From NCBI GenBank assembly GCA_026770585.1, contig MU646535.1, positions 516,313-527,049 on the forward strand: 10,737 nucleotides of DNA, in the 5' to 3' direction. Position numbers and translations under genes: made by a program. The notes below the pieces were generated by a model. That model was not told where the DNA came from, made no database searches, and saw only the letters and a program-made list of their open reading frames with translations. This document shows positions 5,299 to 10,576 of this stretch, piece by piece. The stretch comes from Baffinella frigidus. Taxonomy: Eukaryota; Cryptophyceae; Cryptomonadales; Baffinellaceae. Positions within the stretch are counted from its first letter, which is position 1, and each line of letters opens with the position of its first letter.

Positions 5299-5450
5299 GG
5301 GCTGCAGAGCGGTGTGCAGATAAGTCAAGTCGCCCGCCGAAATAATGCGAGATTGGCGAAAGTTCACGGTTCTCGTACTATGACGGTTCTCGCACGAGAA
5401 AATGGTTTAGGTACGAGAACAATCACCTTTTACTCACCCTGTCCGGATTG
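5299..5450 (+). repeat. Intron duplication, copy 2
   Basis: 152-bp counterpart of 4873-5019. It diverges from copy 1 immediately after CCGGATTG: copy 1 leads to exon 4, copy 2 leads into GCGAACAAAATC. The duplication stops just short of the exon, in contrast to other introns here where exon beginnings are included. Confidence 0.9.
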
Positions 5451-5587
5451 GCGAACAAAATCTTTGACCGGTTCGGTAAAACGTCGTGGGATTCTCGTGT
5501 CGAATTTTGTTGCATTCAGGTATGTCAGATGACCCTGCAATCGAAGACGTTTCCGATGGATTTCACATGGAAGCAGACTCAATTTAA
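5451..5587 (+). other. Two short protein-like frames of unknown origin
   Basis: From 5451 a frame reads ANKIFDRFGKTSWDSRVEFC and ends at ..FCCIQ before GTATGT, a reasonable exon with donor. A second frame starts at ATG 5522 and reads MSDDPAIEDVSDGFHMEADS, then I and stop at 5585-5587. Acidic short N-termini like this occur in some transposase ORFs, but there is not enough to assign one. They may be leftovers of a mobile element inserted in intron 4. Confidence 0.3.
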
Positions 5588-5691
5588 AACACCTCTTTGC
5601 TATTGTATGGGTGTTTTTTTTGCTACGGTAAAGTTTTTCGAGGCTAAGATAGCAATTTCCACCCTCGAGATAGCGTTAAACAGTGTTATAA

Positions 5692-5887
5692 ATTGACTCT
5701 GGTGTCGCATTAACCACTTAGCAGCCACCGGGGTCTTGACGGATGCAGTCCATCTAAACGATTTGTACCAGGATCTTATCCATCGCTATGGATTCCAACC
5801 GGAATTTCGCCTTGAATTCAAGGTGAAAAGGTCCTCGGACGCGGCTAAGTGGACGGTGTTCTGAAATTGAATCTGGTGTCGCATTAA
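5692..5887 (+). other. Orphan 55-codon frame bracketed by a 22-bp direct repeat
   Basis: ATTGA(C/A)TCTGGTGTCGCATTAA occurs at 5692-5713 and 5866-5887 (21 of 22 identical). Between them one plus frame is open for 55 codons (5697-5861, stop TGA 5862) and includes DAVHLNDLYQDLIHRYGFQP, then EFRLEFKVKRSSD and AKWTVF. Its amino-acid balance is protein-like, with no ATG at the start, so it could be an exon or a captured terminal piece of another gene. I do not recognise it. CCACTTAGC (5715) pairs with GCTAAGTGG (5844). Confidence 0.45.
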
Positions 5888-6055
5888 ATGAGCTCCTCGG
5901 GCAGGATCCGCCTCCACGCTGGCAACCCTCGTCCGATCCGTCCAAGGTCGCCCATCACCCCCCCTCCTTTCTTCTTCATCGACTCCTTTATTTATCTTGA
6001 GCCTAGAATGCAGCGATCCAAAAGTCTAGGCCCCCCTTCACCTGCTTGCTGAATG
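5888..6055. other. Intron 4 segment without gene
   Basis: C-rich, including CACCCCCCCTCCTTTC. A GGCAGGATCCGCC word at about 5901 recalls the GCAGGATCC start of exon 5 echoes but soon diverges. Confidence 0.4.
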
Positions 6056-6407
6056 CGACTTTCGCACGCGAAAGCGACTCTGTCCAAGGTCGCCGCCTCC
6101 CCCCCCCCCCCATCCTCCCTATTCAAACATCCTCCCTTTTCAAATATCAAGAGATTCTTGACTTCCTTTTTACGTGATCTAGCACTGCAAGTGGACACCC
6201 TAGTTTCGGCGTGGAGGCATCCTCCTAAGAAACCTCCTCGCCGAATGCTATTTTTGCACGCCGCTGCAAGAGTAAAAGAGACGCTCTAGGGGGGGGCGTT
6301 GTCTTGTGGTGAAGGTACCCCTGTACCCCGCCCTCTCTGCGCACCCTGCAGAGCGACGCTGCCCTCACTTTCAGCGTTGAACGCGACTTTTGCACGCCGC
6401 TGAAAGT

Positions 6408-6552
6408 TCATCTCGGAAGATAACTGAATCAGTTCCGTTTCAATAGGATGTTGAGCAGGACACATTAGTCAGGGCATAGTAAATTTAACTAGGCCTCCTA
6501 ATCAAATTAAAAACGCTAATTAGGGAGCTGGTTCAGTTATCTTTCGAGATGA
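6408..6552. mobile_element. 145-bp TCA..TGA miniature inverted-repeat element, AAGT target duplication
   Basis: Begins TCATCTCGGAAGATAACTGA and ends with the complement of TCATCTCGAAAGATAACTGA. The inverted repeat spans 6407-6432 and 6528-6553 with two mismatches in 26. AAGT flanks it at 6404-6407 and 6553-6556. It is inserted within the GCACGC repeat region. Internal sequence is AT-rich with no protein. Size, TCA/TGA ends and 4-bp duplication match the element at 1415-1554, although the longer arms differ in sequence. Confidence 0.85.
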
Positions 6553-6653
6553 AAGTGAAGCGACTTGCACGCCGCCGAAAGAGACTTTCGCACGCGGCTG
6601 AACGCGCGTTTTCTCGGGAATGTACAGAGGATCTTTTCCGACGTTGGGCGCAG

Positions 6654-6680
6654 GATCCTCGCTAGCGGACATCGCCCCAC
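6654..6680 (+). pseudogene. Exon 5 echo 1
   Basis: GGGCGCAG then GATCCTCGCTAGCGGACATC and GCCCCA: acceptor plus about 26 bp of exon 5. In the exon frame it reads SSLADIAP and then diverges, reaching TGA. The NPVSV motif is missing. Confidence 0.6.
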
Positions 6681-7090
6681 CTTCCCGCTCAGTTTGACCT
6701 TCCTCCTCTACTCCTGTTCGATCACGCAGCTCAACGAGACTTTCGTGGGTTGGACATCGCCCCCCCTTCCCGCTCAGTTTGACCTCCCTCCTCTACACCT
6801 GTTCGATCACGCGGCTGAACGAGACTTTCGCACGCGGCTCGACGCGCGTTTTCTCGGGGCGCAGGACTACCGGGGAGGGCTAGGTGGTTTCTTGGAGCCC
6901 TTTTTACCCATATCCTGCGATTACTTTTCTGTCAAAGTCAATTATTTGTGGGCATTTCACGCGGCTCAACGCGGCGGACACCCCCAACGCGGTCTTCAGC
7001 AATGCTGCCTTCTCACCTCTCACCGCTAACCCCTGAACCCCTGAATCCCCCACCCCTAGACCCCTGAACCCTGGGGTTTCTCAGGGACAG

Positions 7091-7117
7091 GATCCTCGCT
7101 AGCGGAAACCGCCTCAC
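7091..7117 (+). pseudogene. Exon 5 echo 2
   Basis: GGGACAG then GATCCTCGCTAGCGGAAACC and GCCTCAC: reads SSLAETAS in the exon frame, then departs. The acceptor is retained and the NPVSV part absent. Confidence 0.6.
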
Positions 7118-7190
7118 TGGGAGCGAATTGTGCATGCCGCGGAAAGAGCCTTGTGAACGTGGCTGAACGAGCGTTTTTCTCGGGGGGCAG

Positions 7191-7216
7191 GATCCCCACT
7201 GGCGGACACCCCCAGC
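7191..7216 (+). pseudogene. Exon 5 echo 3
   Basis: GGGGGGCAG then GATCCCCACTGGCGGACACC and CCCAGC: reads SPLADTPS, then departs. A still shorter piece, GGCGGACACCCCCAAC, lies at 6973-6988. Confidence 0.55.
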
Positions 7217-7308
7217 ACAATCTTCATGCCGTCTTCTCACCTCCCACCCCCAACCCCTCATCCCCTGAATCCCTAGACCCCTGAACCCTGGCGTTTTTTC
7301 GTGCGCAG

Positions 7309-7364
7309 GATGCTCGCTGGCGGACACCGCCTCACCCAACCCCGTCTCTGTCGAACAAGCGCAG
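7309..7364 (+). CDS. Exon 5 of the Ppx/GppA-like phosphatase (NPVSVEQAQ block)
   Basis: This 56-bp exon lies between TTTTTTCGTGCGCAG and donor GTACAG. The leading GA completes the glycine codon begun by exon 4; the rest reads CSLADTASPNPVSVEQAQ and ends in phase 0. In Ppx/GppA proteins a helix opened by N-P-x-x-x-x-E-A follows the ATP-binding half, and this matches. It is the fourth of four sequential copies of this acceptor-plus-start and the first with the complete NPVSV end. Further copies of only its end plus donor lie downstream (7343-type duplicates at 7512, 7645, 7950 and 8369). Confidence 0.65.
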
Positions 7365-7460
7365 GTACAGTGCGTGAACGGCCCTCCTGCGGTCCTAGGT
7401 GGGGGGGCGGGTTCTTGGTTTCGAGGTAGTCCTGTAGGGATGCCATGAGCTACGGGCGGA
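7343..7460 (+). repeat. Duplicated exon 5 end plus intron start, copy 1
   Basis: From CGTCTCTGTCGAACAAGCGC through GTACAGTGCGTGAACGG, GGTCCTAGGTGGGGGGGCGG and GTTTCGAGGTA to ATGAGCTACGGGCGGA, matching 8369-8452 plus 8617-8634. In place of the 164-bp palindrome of copy 2 it has only GGTAGTCCTGTAGGGATGCC (7425-7444). Confidence 0.9.
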
Positions 7461-7570
7461 TACCAACAAGCCCAGGTACACTGTAGCTCTGCCTGAGTTT
7501 CTCTAGCTCTGCCGTCTCTGTCGAACAGGCCCAGGTACACTGAGGCAGAGCTTGAGTCAACGGCCTGGAT
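7461..7570 (+). pseudogene. Exon 5 end echoes (AGCCCAG|GTACAC and VSVEQAQ|GTACAC)
   Basis: CAAGCCCAGGTACACTG at 7467 and GTCTCTGTCGAACAGGCCCA then GGTACACTG at 7514 are two further copies of the end of exon 5 with its donor region. AGCTCTGCCT and AGGCAGAGCT around the second copy form a 10-bp inverted repeat. Confidence 0.6.
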
Positions 7571-7641
7571 ACCCTGAGAAGAGGTCTTTGCTGGTACCAA
7601 CACGGCCGCCATCAGTCCCCTCCACGGAGGCTACGTTCCAG

Positions 7642-7683
7642 ACTCTCCCCTCACCCAACCCCGTCTCAGTCCAGCAAGCTCAG
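7642..7683 (+). pseudogene. Exon 5 duplicate with acceptor and a changed donor
   Basis: ACGTTCCAG then a segment reading TLPSPNPVSVQQAQ, followed by GTAGAG. Read through, the frame continues as VERFAEKFSTNNFSKVDTMA for another 50 codons to 7839. The NPVSV motif is intact and both splice dinucleotides exist, so this could serve as an alternative exon. It would enter in phase 0, however, whereas exon 4 ends in phase 1. I treat it as a probable duplicate. Confidence 0.5.
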
Positions 7684-7822
7684 GTAGAGCGCTTTGCCGA
7701 GAAATTTAGTACCAACAATTTCTCGAAAGTTGACACAATGGCTCAAATTTTCCCGTTGTCCAATTTCCCGGTGGCCAACCTCTCGGCACAGCGCTCTACA
7801 GTGCTTCAAAAGTGGGCCGTGC

Positions 7823-7927
7823 TAAGGGGGTCACGTTAGTACCGTCACGTCCGGAATTAGTACCGGCCCTTGAGCAGGCAGTACAAAAAGTTGCTACCGG
7901 TTCGTCCCCAAGACACACTCAAAACGG
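7823..7927 (+). repeat. About 105-bp dispersed repeat, copy 1 of 3
   Basis: TAAGGGGGTCACGTTAGTAC through CACGTCCGGAATTAGTACCG and GTTGCTACCG to CACACTCAAAACGG. Copy 3 (10577-10680) has the same orientation and copy 2 (10084-10168) is inverted. Both strands have an open frame conserved between copies (KGVTLVPSRPELVP on plus; CTA-S-AGTNSGRD-TNVT-like on minus). Coding status is unclear. Confidence 0.75.
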
Positions 7928-7930
7928 CAG

Positions 7931-7971
7931 AGGATATCGCCTCGCAGAGCCCCGTCTCTGTCGGACAAGCT
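7931..7971 (+). pseudogene. Exon 5 duplicate, diverged (SPVSVGQA)
   Basis: AACGGCAG then a segment reading EDIASQSPVSVGQATREGVQ in one frame; the frame remains open to a stop near 8038. The NP of NPVSV has become SP, and the exon border CAG|GT is replaced by GCTACGCG, so the donor is lost. Confidence 0.5.
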
Positions 7972-8047
7972 ACGCGGGAGGGGGTTCAGGGTTTAGAAAA
8001 TCCTGAGGTCGAGTTGGTGGAGCTATTTATGCTATCTTAAGTCTTGG

Positions 8048-8120
8048 TTTGATGCCTAAAATAGCATATCCTTGCGTATCTTAAGGCTAAGATATCAAAG
8101 AGTATCAAATCTGTAAACCC
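8048..8120 (+). repeat. Dispersed repeat copy with AAAATAGCATAT
   Basis: Counterpart of 4739-4800. TATCTTAAGGCTAAGATA at about 8078-8095 is itself an inverted repeat. Confidence 0.6.
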
Positions 8121-8151
8121 TGGACCTGATCTCGCGTAGAGCCCAGGCAAG

Positions 8152-8262
8152 GGTGGACACCCTAATTCTGGCGTCAACCCAATTCCGGCATGCCGTAGCA
8201 CCCTACTGTATTGCCTACGGAAGTGCCGCAATTCGGTTGATGCCGGAAATAGGGCGCCCACC
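8152..8262. mobile_element. 111-bp inverted-repeat element
   Basis: Arms 8152-8190 and 8224-8262 are 39 bp with seven mismatches (GGTGG, CACCCTAA/CGCCCTAT, TCAACC and CGGCA blocks). An inner CCGTAG..CTACGG pair (8193 and 8215) links it to the CCTACGGTAGG family. No coding capacity. Confidence 0.65.
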
Positions 8263-8269
8263 CATACAG

Positions 8270-8360
8270 GGCTACCTCGAATTTCAAGAACCCCCCCCCC
8301 CCCCCTAGAGGACCGTTGCAGGGTCCTAGTGGTGGAGAGGTGGTGGAGAGGCCTGCGGTA
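8270..8360. repeat. Element with poly-C tract, related to 9290-9372
   Basis: TACCTCGAATTTCAAGAACC then a run of C's and CTAGAGGACCGTTGCAGGGT recurs, with divergence, at 9292 (TACCTCGAATTTTCAAGAAC). Both end in a CCT(G/A)CGGTAGG word (8352 and 9362). GGTGGAGA is in tandem at 8332-8350. Confidence 0.6.
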
Positions 8361-8368
8361 GGGTCCCA

Positions 8369-8690
8369 CGTCTCTGTCGAACAAGCGCAGGTACAGTGCG
8401 TGAACGGCCCCCTCCTGCGGTCCTAGGTGGGGGGGCGGGTTCTTGGTTTCGAGGTATCCCTGTAGCCACCAACGCTCACAGTCTGGGCAAATCGGGAAAA
8501 ATGGCTCCAAAAATCCCCTTGAAGGCCGTCGGATTCCGACGGCCTCCAAGGGGGTTTGGTGTTTTTGACTTTTTCGATTTGCCCAAGTTGTGAGGGTTGG
8601 TGGCTGTAGGGATACCATGAGCTTCGGGCGAGTACCCTGAGAAGAGGTCATTGCTGGTACCAACACGGCCGTGCTCATAGTCATGCAAAA
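8369..8690 (+). repeat. Duplicated exon 5 end plus intron start, copy 2, containing a palindrome
   Basis: Matches 7343-7460 on both sides of the palindrome. After TACCCTGAGAAGAGGTC it also matches 7570-7615 (GCTGGTACCAACACGGCCG). The exon-like part reads VSVEQAQ before GTACAG. The two long minus-strand frames at 7013-7612 and 8037-8753 owe their similarity to this duplication. Confidence 0.85.
8453..8616. mobile_element. 164-bp near-complete palindrome
   Basis: GGTATCCCTGTAGCCACCAA at the left pairs with TTGGTGGCTGTAGGGATACC at the right. The two halves meet at GGCCGTCGGATTCCGACGGC (centre 8534) with moderate mismatches in between. The corresponding site at 7425-7444 holds only the two outer ends, fused at CTGTAG. 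No coding capacity is inferred. Confidence 0.85.
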
Positions 8691-8813
8691 AACTTTCGCC
8701 AGCGAACCCCTTATTTGGACACGACTCCGTACAAAATTTATAATGGAAAACAATTTAGGGCTTTAAAAGTCCTGAAATTGCTGTTAAAATTATTTTAGAG
8801 CCTGTAAGTCCCT

Positions 8814-8845
8814 CGCCAGCGGACCACCTAGGGGGTCCGCTGACG
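8814..8845. repeat. Hairpin CGCCAGCGGACC / GGTCCGCTGACG
   Basis: Arms of 12 bp with one mismatch around an 8-bp loop (8826-8833). It has a stable, G+C-rich stem within an AT-rich intron segment. Confidence 0.65.
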
Positions 8846-8863
8846 GAAGCTTTCGGCATTAAT

Positions 8864-9011
8864 AGGCTAACGGACTAATAATGGGGTAGTTAGGCCTACG
8901 GAGTTGACTACGGTAGCCCGTAGGGGCCTAGGGGGGTTCCTACGAAAACCCCTACGGCCTACCGTAGGTAACACCGTAGGCCTAACTACCCCATTTTCAG
9001 TCCGTTACCCT
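8864..9011. mobile_element. Complete palindromic miniature element (about 148 bp)
   Basis: Terminal inverted repeats 8864-8901 and 8974-9011 match at 35 of 38 positions, with outer AACGGACT and inner ATGGGGTAGTTAGGCCTACG. The interior carries CTACGGTAG (8908) and CCTACCGTAGG (8958) and a G-rich/C-rich pairing block. The right arm ends CCATTTTCAG, a sequence that looks like a splice acceptor. A second copy is cut by the start of the window. Confidence 0.8.
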
Positions 9012-9161
9012 GTTAGTGTTGGCCGCCATGAATCCCCTCCACAGAGGCTTGGTTTCACACTCTGCGGACCCCTCTGCGTACCACCAACAACCCGTAGCAG
9101 CTTATACCGGATTCTTGCAAGGATTCGGGTATTTTATTTAAAACAAAATATTTCCTATGAC
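9012..9161. other. Intron 5 stretch without feature
   Basis: ATCCCCTCCAC(A)GAGGCT at about 9030 resembles 7613-7632. Otherwise unique and without a convincing frame. Confidence 0.4.
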
Positions 9162-9372
9162 CCTACGGTAGGAAACCCTAGGGACCTCGAATTGCTGACG
9201 GGAGATACCGAAGAGATTTCTTCGGTTTAGCTGAAAATTACTACAGTACCCGATCCGGTTTAAAGCTGCAACGGGTTGCTGGTGGTACAGAGGTACCTCG
9301 AATTTTCAAGAACCCGCATCCCTCCCTAGGCCCGATGCATGGTCCTAGAGGGATAGATGGACCTACGGTAGG
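9150..9372. repeat. Further CCTACGGTAGG family hairpins
   Basis: TTTCCTA (9151) pairs with TAGGAAA (9168) around the word CCTACGGTAGG (9162). A second member lies at 9292-9372: AAGAACCCGCATCC pairs imperfectly with the complement of GGCTGCGTGTTCTT. Between them lies AT-rich sequence with ATTACTACAG, recalling the ATTACTACAC word in other elements. Confidence 0.5.
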
Positions 9373-9453
9373 CTGCGTGTTCTTACAACCGAAAGTGGCG
9401 ATTTCTTTTTCATCGTCCTAAAACGGACCATACAGGCATTAGCCAACCGCTGA

Positions 9454-9480
9454 GCCACTGGGTCCTGCCTGGCATGCACG
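9454..9480 (+). repeat. CACTGGGTCCTGCCTGGCATGCACG repeat, copy 1
   Basis: Copies at 9456, 9597 and 9811 (the last with GTCTGCCATGCACG). The second and third run directly into degenerate starts of exon 6, so this is intron-end sequence amplified with the exon start. Confidence 0.7.
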
Positions 9481-9527
9481 GTTGGACGTTGTGTGTTAAA
9501 CAACTAAATGCACCAAACACTGTGCAG

Positions 9528-9560
9528 GCGCTCGCGCGGGCGTTGCAAGTCCAGATCGGT
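9528..9560 (+). pseudogene. Exon 6 echo 1
   Basis: CTGTGCAG then 33 bp reading ALARALQVQIG, followed by GTCCTAGG. The acceptor is good. The preceding 47 bp (GTTGGACGTTGTGTGTTAAA..) duplicate those before echo 4 at 9994-10042. Confidence 0.65.
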
Positions 9561-9619
9561 GTCCTAGGGATAGAGAGACCTGGTAGGGTCTGACGCGCTG
9601 GGTCCTGCCTGGCATGCAC

Positions 9620-9656
9620 GCGCTCGCGCGGGCGCTGAACGTGCCGGGCATCTCGG
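9620..9656 (+). pseudogene. Exon 6 echo 2 (acceptor lost)
   Basis: GGCATGCACG then CGCTCGCGCGGGCGCTGAAC. ATGCACG replaces GTGCAGG at the border and the frame diverges after GCGCTGAA. Confidence 0.5.
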
Positions 9657-9759
9657 TGTGTCGGGCGGGCGTGTTAGCGGGTGTGCTGGCAGGTACTATC
9701 TAGCTCATGGCCACCGGAACATGACAAGGCAGTCACCTCGGACAGTTGGCTTCGGCGTC

Positions 9760-9817
9760 CGCGTGACCGGTCACGCGGGCGTTCACGAGCCTGCCCCAGC
9801 GGCTAAGAGCCGCTGGG
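9760..9817. repeat. Two perfect short palindromes
   Basis: CGCGTGACCGGTCACGCG (9760-9777) is an 18-bp perfect palindrome. CCCAGCGGCT (9795-9804) pairs with AGCCGCTGGG (9808-9817) across a 3-base loop. Confidence 0.75.
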
Positions 9818-9825
9818 TCCTGTCT

Positions 9826-9852
9826 GCCATGCACGTGCTCGCGCTGAAAGTC
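9826..9852 (+). pseudogene. Exon 6 echo 3 (strongly reduced)
   Basis: GCCATGCACGTGCTCGCGCT then GAAAGTC: like echo 2 but lacking the repeated GCGGGC, and in a different continuation. Confidence 0.4.
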
Positions 9853-9904
9853 TCCTCACCTCCCAACCCCTGAGAACCCCTTCTGTACAAATTCAGGGGG
9901 TTGA

Positions 9905-10012
9905 AACAAACAACGTCCCACCAACACGCCCGGCCAACACACCCAGATGGGAAAGCTGAGAGGAGGGGATTTGAGGTTGTTGGCCGGGCGTGTTGGCTGG
10001 ACGTTGTTTGTT
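9905..10012. mobile_element. 108-bp inverted-repeat element
   Basis: Arms 9905-9939 and 9978-10012 match at 33 of 35 positions (AACAAACAACGTCC and CCAACACGCCCGGCCAACA blocks). The right arm is also shared with the unit 9481-9500, where it has no left partner, so either the arm was duplicated with the echo or the left arm arose by local inversion. Confidence 0.75.
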
Positions 10013-10042
10013 GAACAACTAAATGGGCCAACAATTATGCAG

Positions 10043-10077
10043 GCGCTCGCGCGGGCGTTGAAGGTGCAAATCGGCGC
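10043..10077 (+). pseudogene. Exon 6 echo 4
   Basis: ATTATGCAG then 35 bp reading ALARALKVQIG, followed by GCTGTTTGG. It has only synonymous changes against exon 6 (GCG TTG for GCG CTG, GTG CAA for GTT CAG) before it breaks off. Confidence 0.65.
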
Positions 10078-10083
10078 TGTTTG

Positions 10084-10168
10084 GAGTGTGTCTTGGGGAC
10101 GTGCTGGTAGTAACTGTATGTACCGCCCACTCAGAGGCCGGTACTAATTCCGGACGTGACAGTACTAA
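10084..10168 (-). repeat. About 105-bp dispersed repeat, copy 2 (inverted)
   Basis: GAGTGTGTCTTGGGGACG..GGTAG..GCCGGTACTAATTCCGGACG then TGACAGTACTAA is the complement of copies 1 and 3. It lies between an exon 6 echo and exon 6 itself. Confidence 0.75.
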
Positions 10169-10191
10169 GATCGTCTTGACCCATTGTGCAG

Positions 10192-10271
10192 GCGCTCGCG
10201 CGGGCGCTGAAGGTTCAGATCGGCGCGCCGCCGGGCAGCCTCGAAATGAAGCTCTCTGCGCCGGGCGTCAG
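10192..10271 (+). CDS. Exon 6 of the Ppx/GppA-like phosphatase (IGAPP..APGVR block)
   Basis: This 80-bp exon lies between CCATTGTGCAG and donor GTGCGT. Entered in phase 0 from exon 5 it reads ALARALKVQIGAPPGSLEMK, then LSAPGV, with two bases (AG) of an arginine codon left. Joined text ..VEQAQ-ALARALK.. continues the helix begun by NPVSVEQAQ, as expected for the second actin-like half of Ppx/GppA. A following exon in phase 2 is expected beyond the window. If the donor were ignored the frame stays open (CVSFAATTSIQS..) to a stop near 10349, so a longer terminal exon is possible. The partial copy at 10506, which diverges right after GTCAGGT, favours the donor. Four partial copies precede it and one follows. 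Confidence 0.6.
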
Positions 10272-10340
10272 GTGCGTTTCGTTCGCCGCCACCACTTCAA
10301 TACAGTCCGTGCCGTTCAAGATTTCCCATTCAGTAGCCCC

Positions 10341-10444
10341 TATCCCTTAAGTGACCAACGGGTGAATAATCGCCCGTGGAAGCCCTAGGCAGGTCCTAGG
10401 GCCCTACGGTAGGGCGTAGGAGCCTACTGGTCACTTAAGGGATA
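10341..10444. mobile_element. 104-bp miniature element with 17-bp perfect terminal repeats
   Basis: TATCCCTTAAGTGACCA (10341-10357) and TGGTCACTTAAGGGATA (10428-10444) are exact complements. The interior has CCTAGGCAGGTCCTAGG and CCCTACGGTAGGG (10402-10414), tying it to the CCTACGGTAGG family. No clear target duplication. Confidence 0.75.
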
Positions 10445-10479
10445 CACGGGTTCCTCGAGAACAAGGACACGCACCGCCT

Positions 10480-10500
10480 TAGGGTCCTACGGTAGGGCTA
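10480..10500. repeat. Isolated CCTACGGTAGG motif
   Basis: TAGGGTCCTACGGTAGGGCT with the 11-mer at 10486-10496, just before an exon 6 echo. Confidence 0.6.
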
Positions 10501-10505
10501 GTGCT

Positions 10506-10566
10506 AGGTGCAGATCGGCGCGCCGCCGGACAGCCTCGAAATGAAACTCTCTGCGCCGGGCGTCAG
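10506..10566 (+). pseudogene. Exon 6 end echo (second part of exon plus donor)
   Basis: AGGTGCAGATCGGCGCGCCG then CCGGACAGCCTCGAAATGAA through GCGCCGGGCGTCAG, followed by GTACGC. It repeats the last about 60 bp of exon 6 with a G-to-D change (GGC/GAC) and a synonymous AAG CTC/AAA CTC change, then a GT donor. The first 19 bp of the exon and its acceptor are missing. Confidence 0.65.
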
Positions 10567-10576
10567 GTACGCACCT

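Larger units (their letters stand above)
6050..6850 (+). repeat. Dispersed direct repeats of GCGACTTTCGCACGCNGCTGAA
   Basis: Variants of GACTTT(C/T)GCACGC followed by (C)GCTGAA or CGAAAG occur at about 6055, 6247, 6384, 6563, 6588 and 6826. A longer unit, GACATCGCCCC(A/C)CCTTCCCGC followed by CAGTTTGACC and CTGTTCGATCACGC, is in tandem at 6668-6752 and 6753-6837 (85-bp period). The frame running through 6565-7029 is a product of these repeats. Confidence 0.7.
6999..7323 (+). repeat. Tandem duplication of intron end plus exon 5 start
   Basis: CTTCTCACCTC..CCCTGAATCCC..CTAGACCCCTGAACCCTGG..CAGGAT at 6999-7101 is repeated at 7219-7323 (offset about 220). Each unit ends with an acceptor and the beginning of exon 5; only the second leads to the complete exon. 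The C-rich part (CCCCTGAA) again has the heptamer flavour of the minisatellites. Confidence 0.75.

Noticed and set aside
8037-8753. 238-codon minus-strand ORF and its relative at 7013-7612
   Set aside because: They cross a 164-bp palindrome, a poly-C tract and duplicated exon-end sequence of the plus-strand gene. Their similarity is fully explained by the plus-strand duplication and no family motif is seen.
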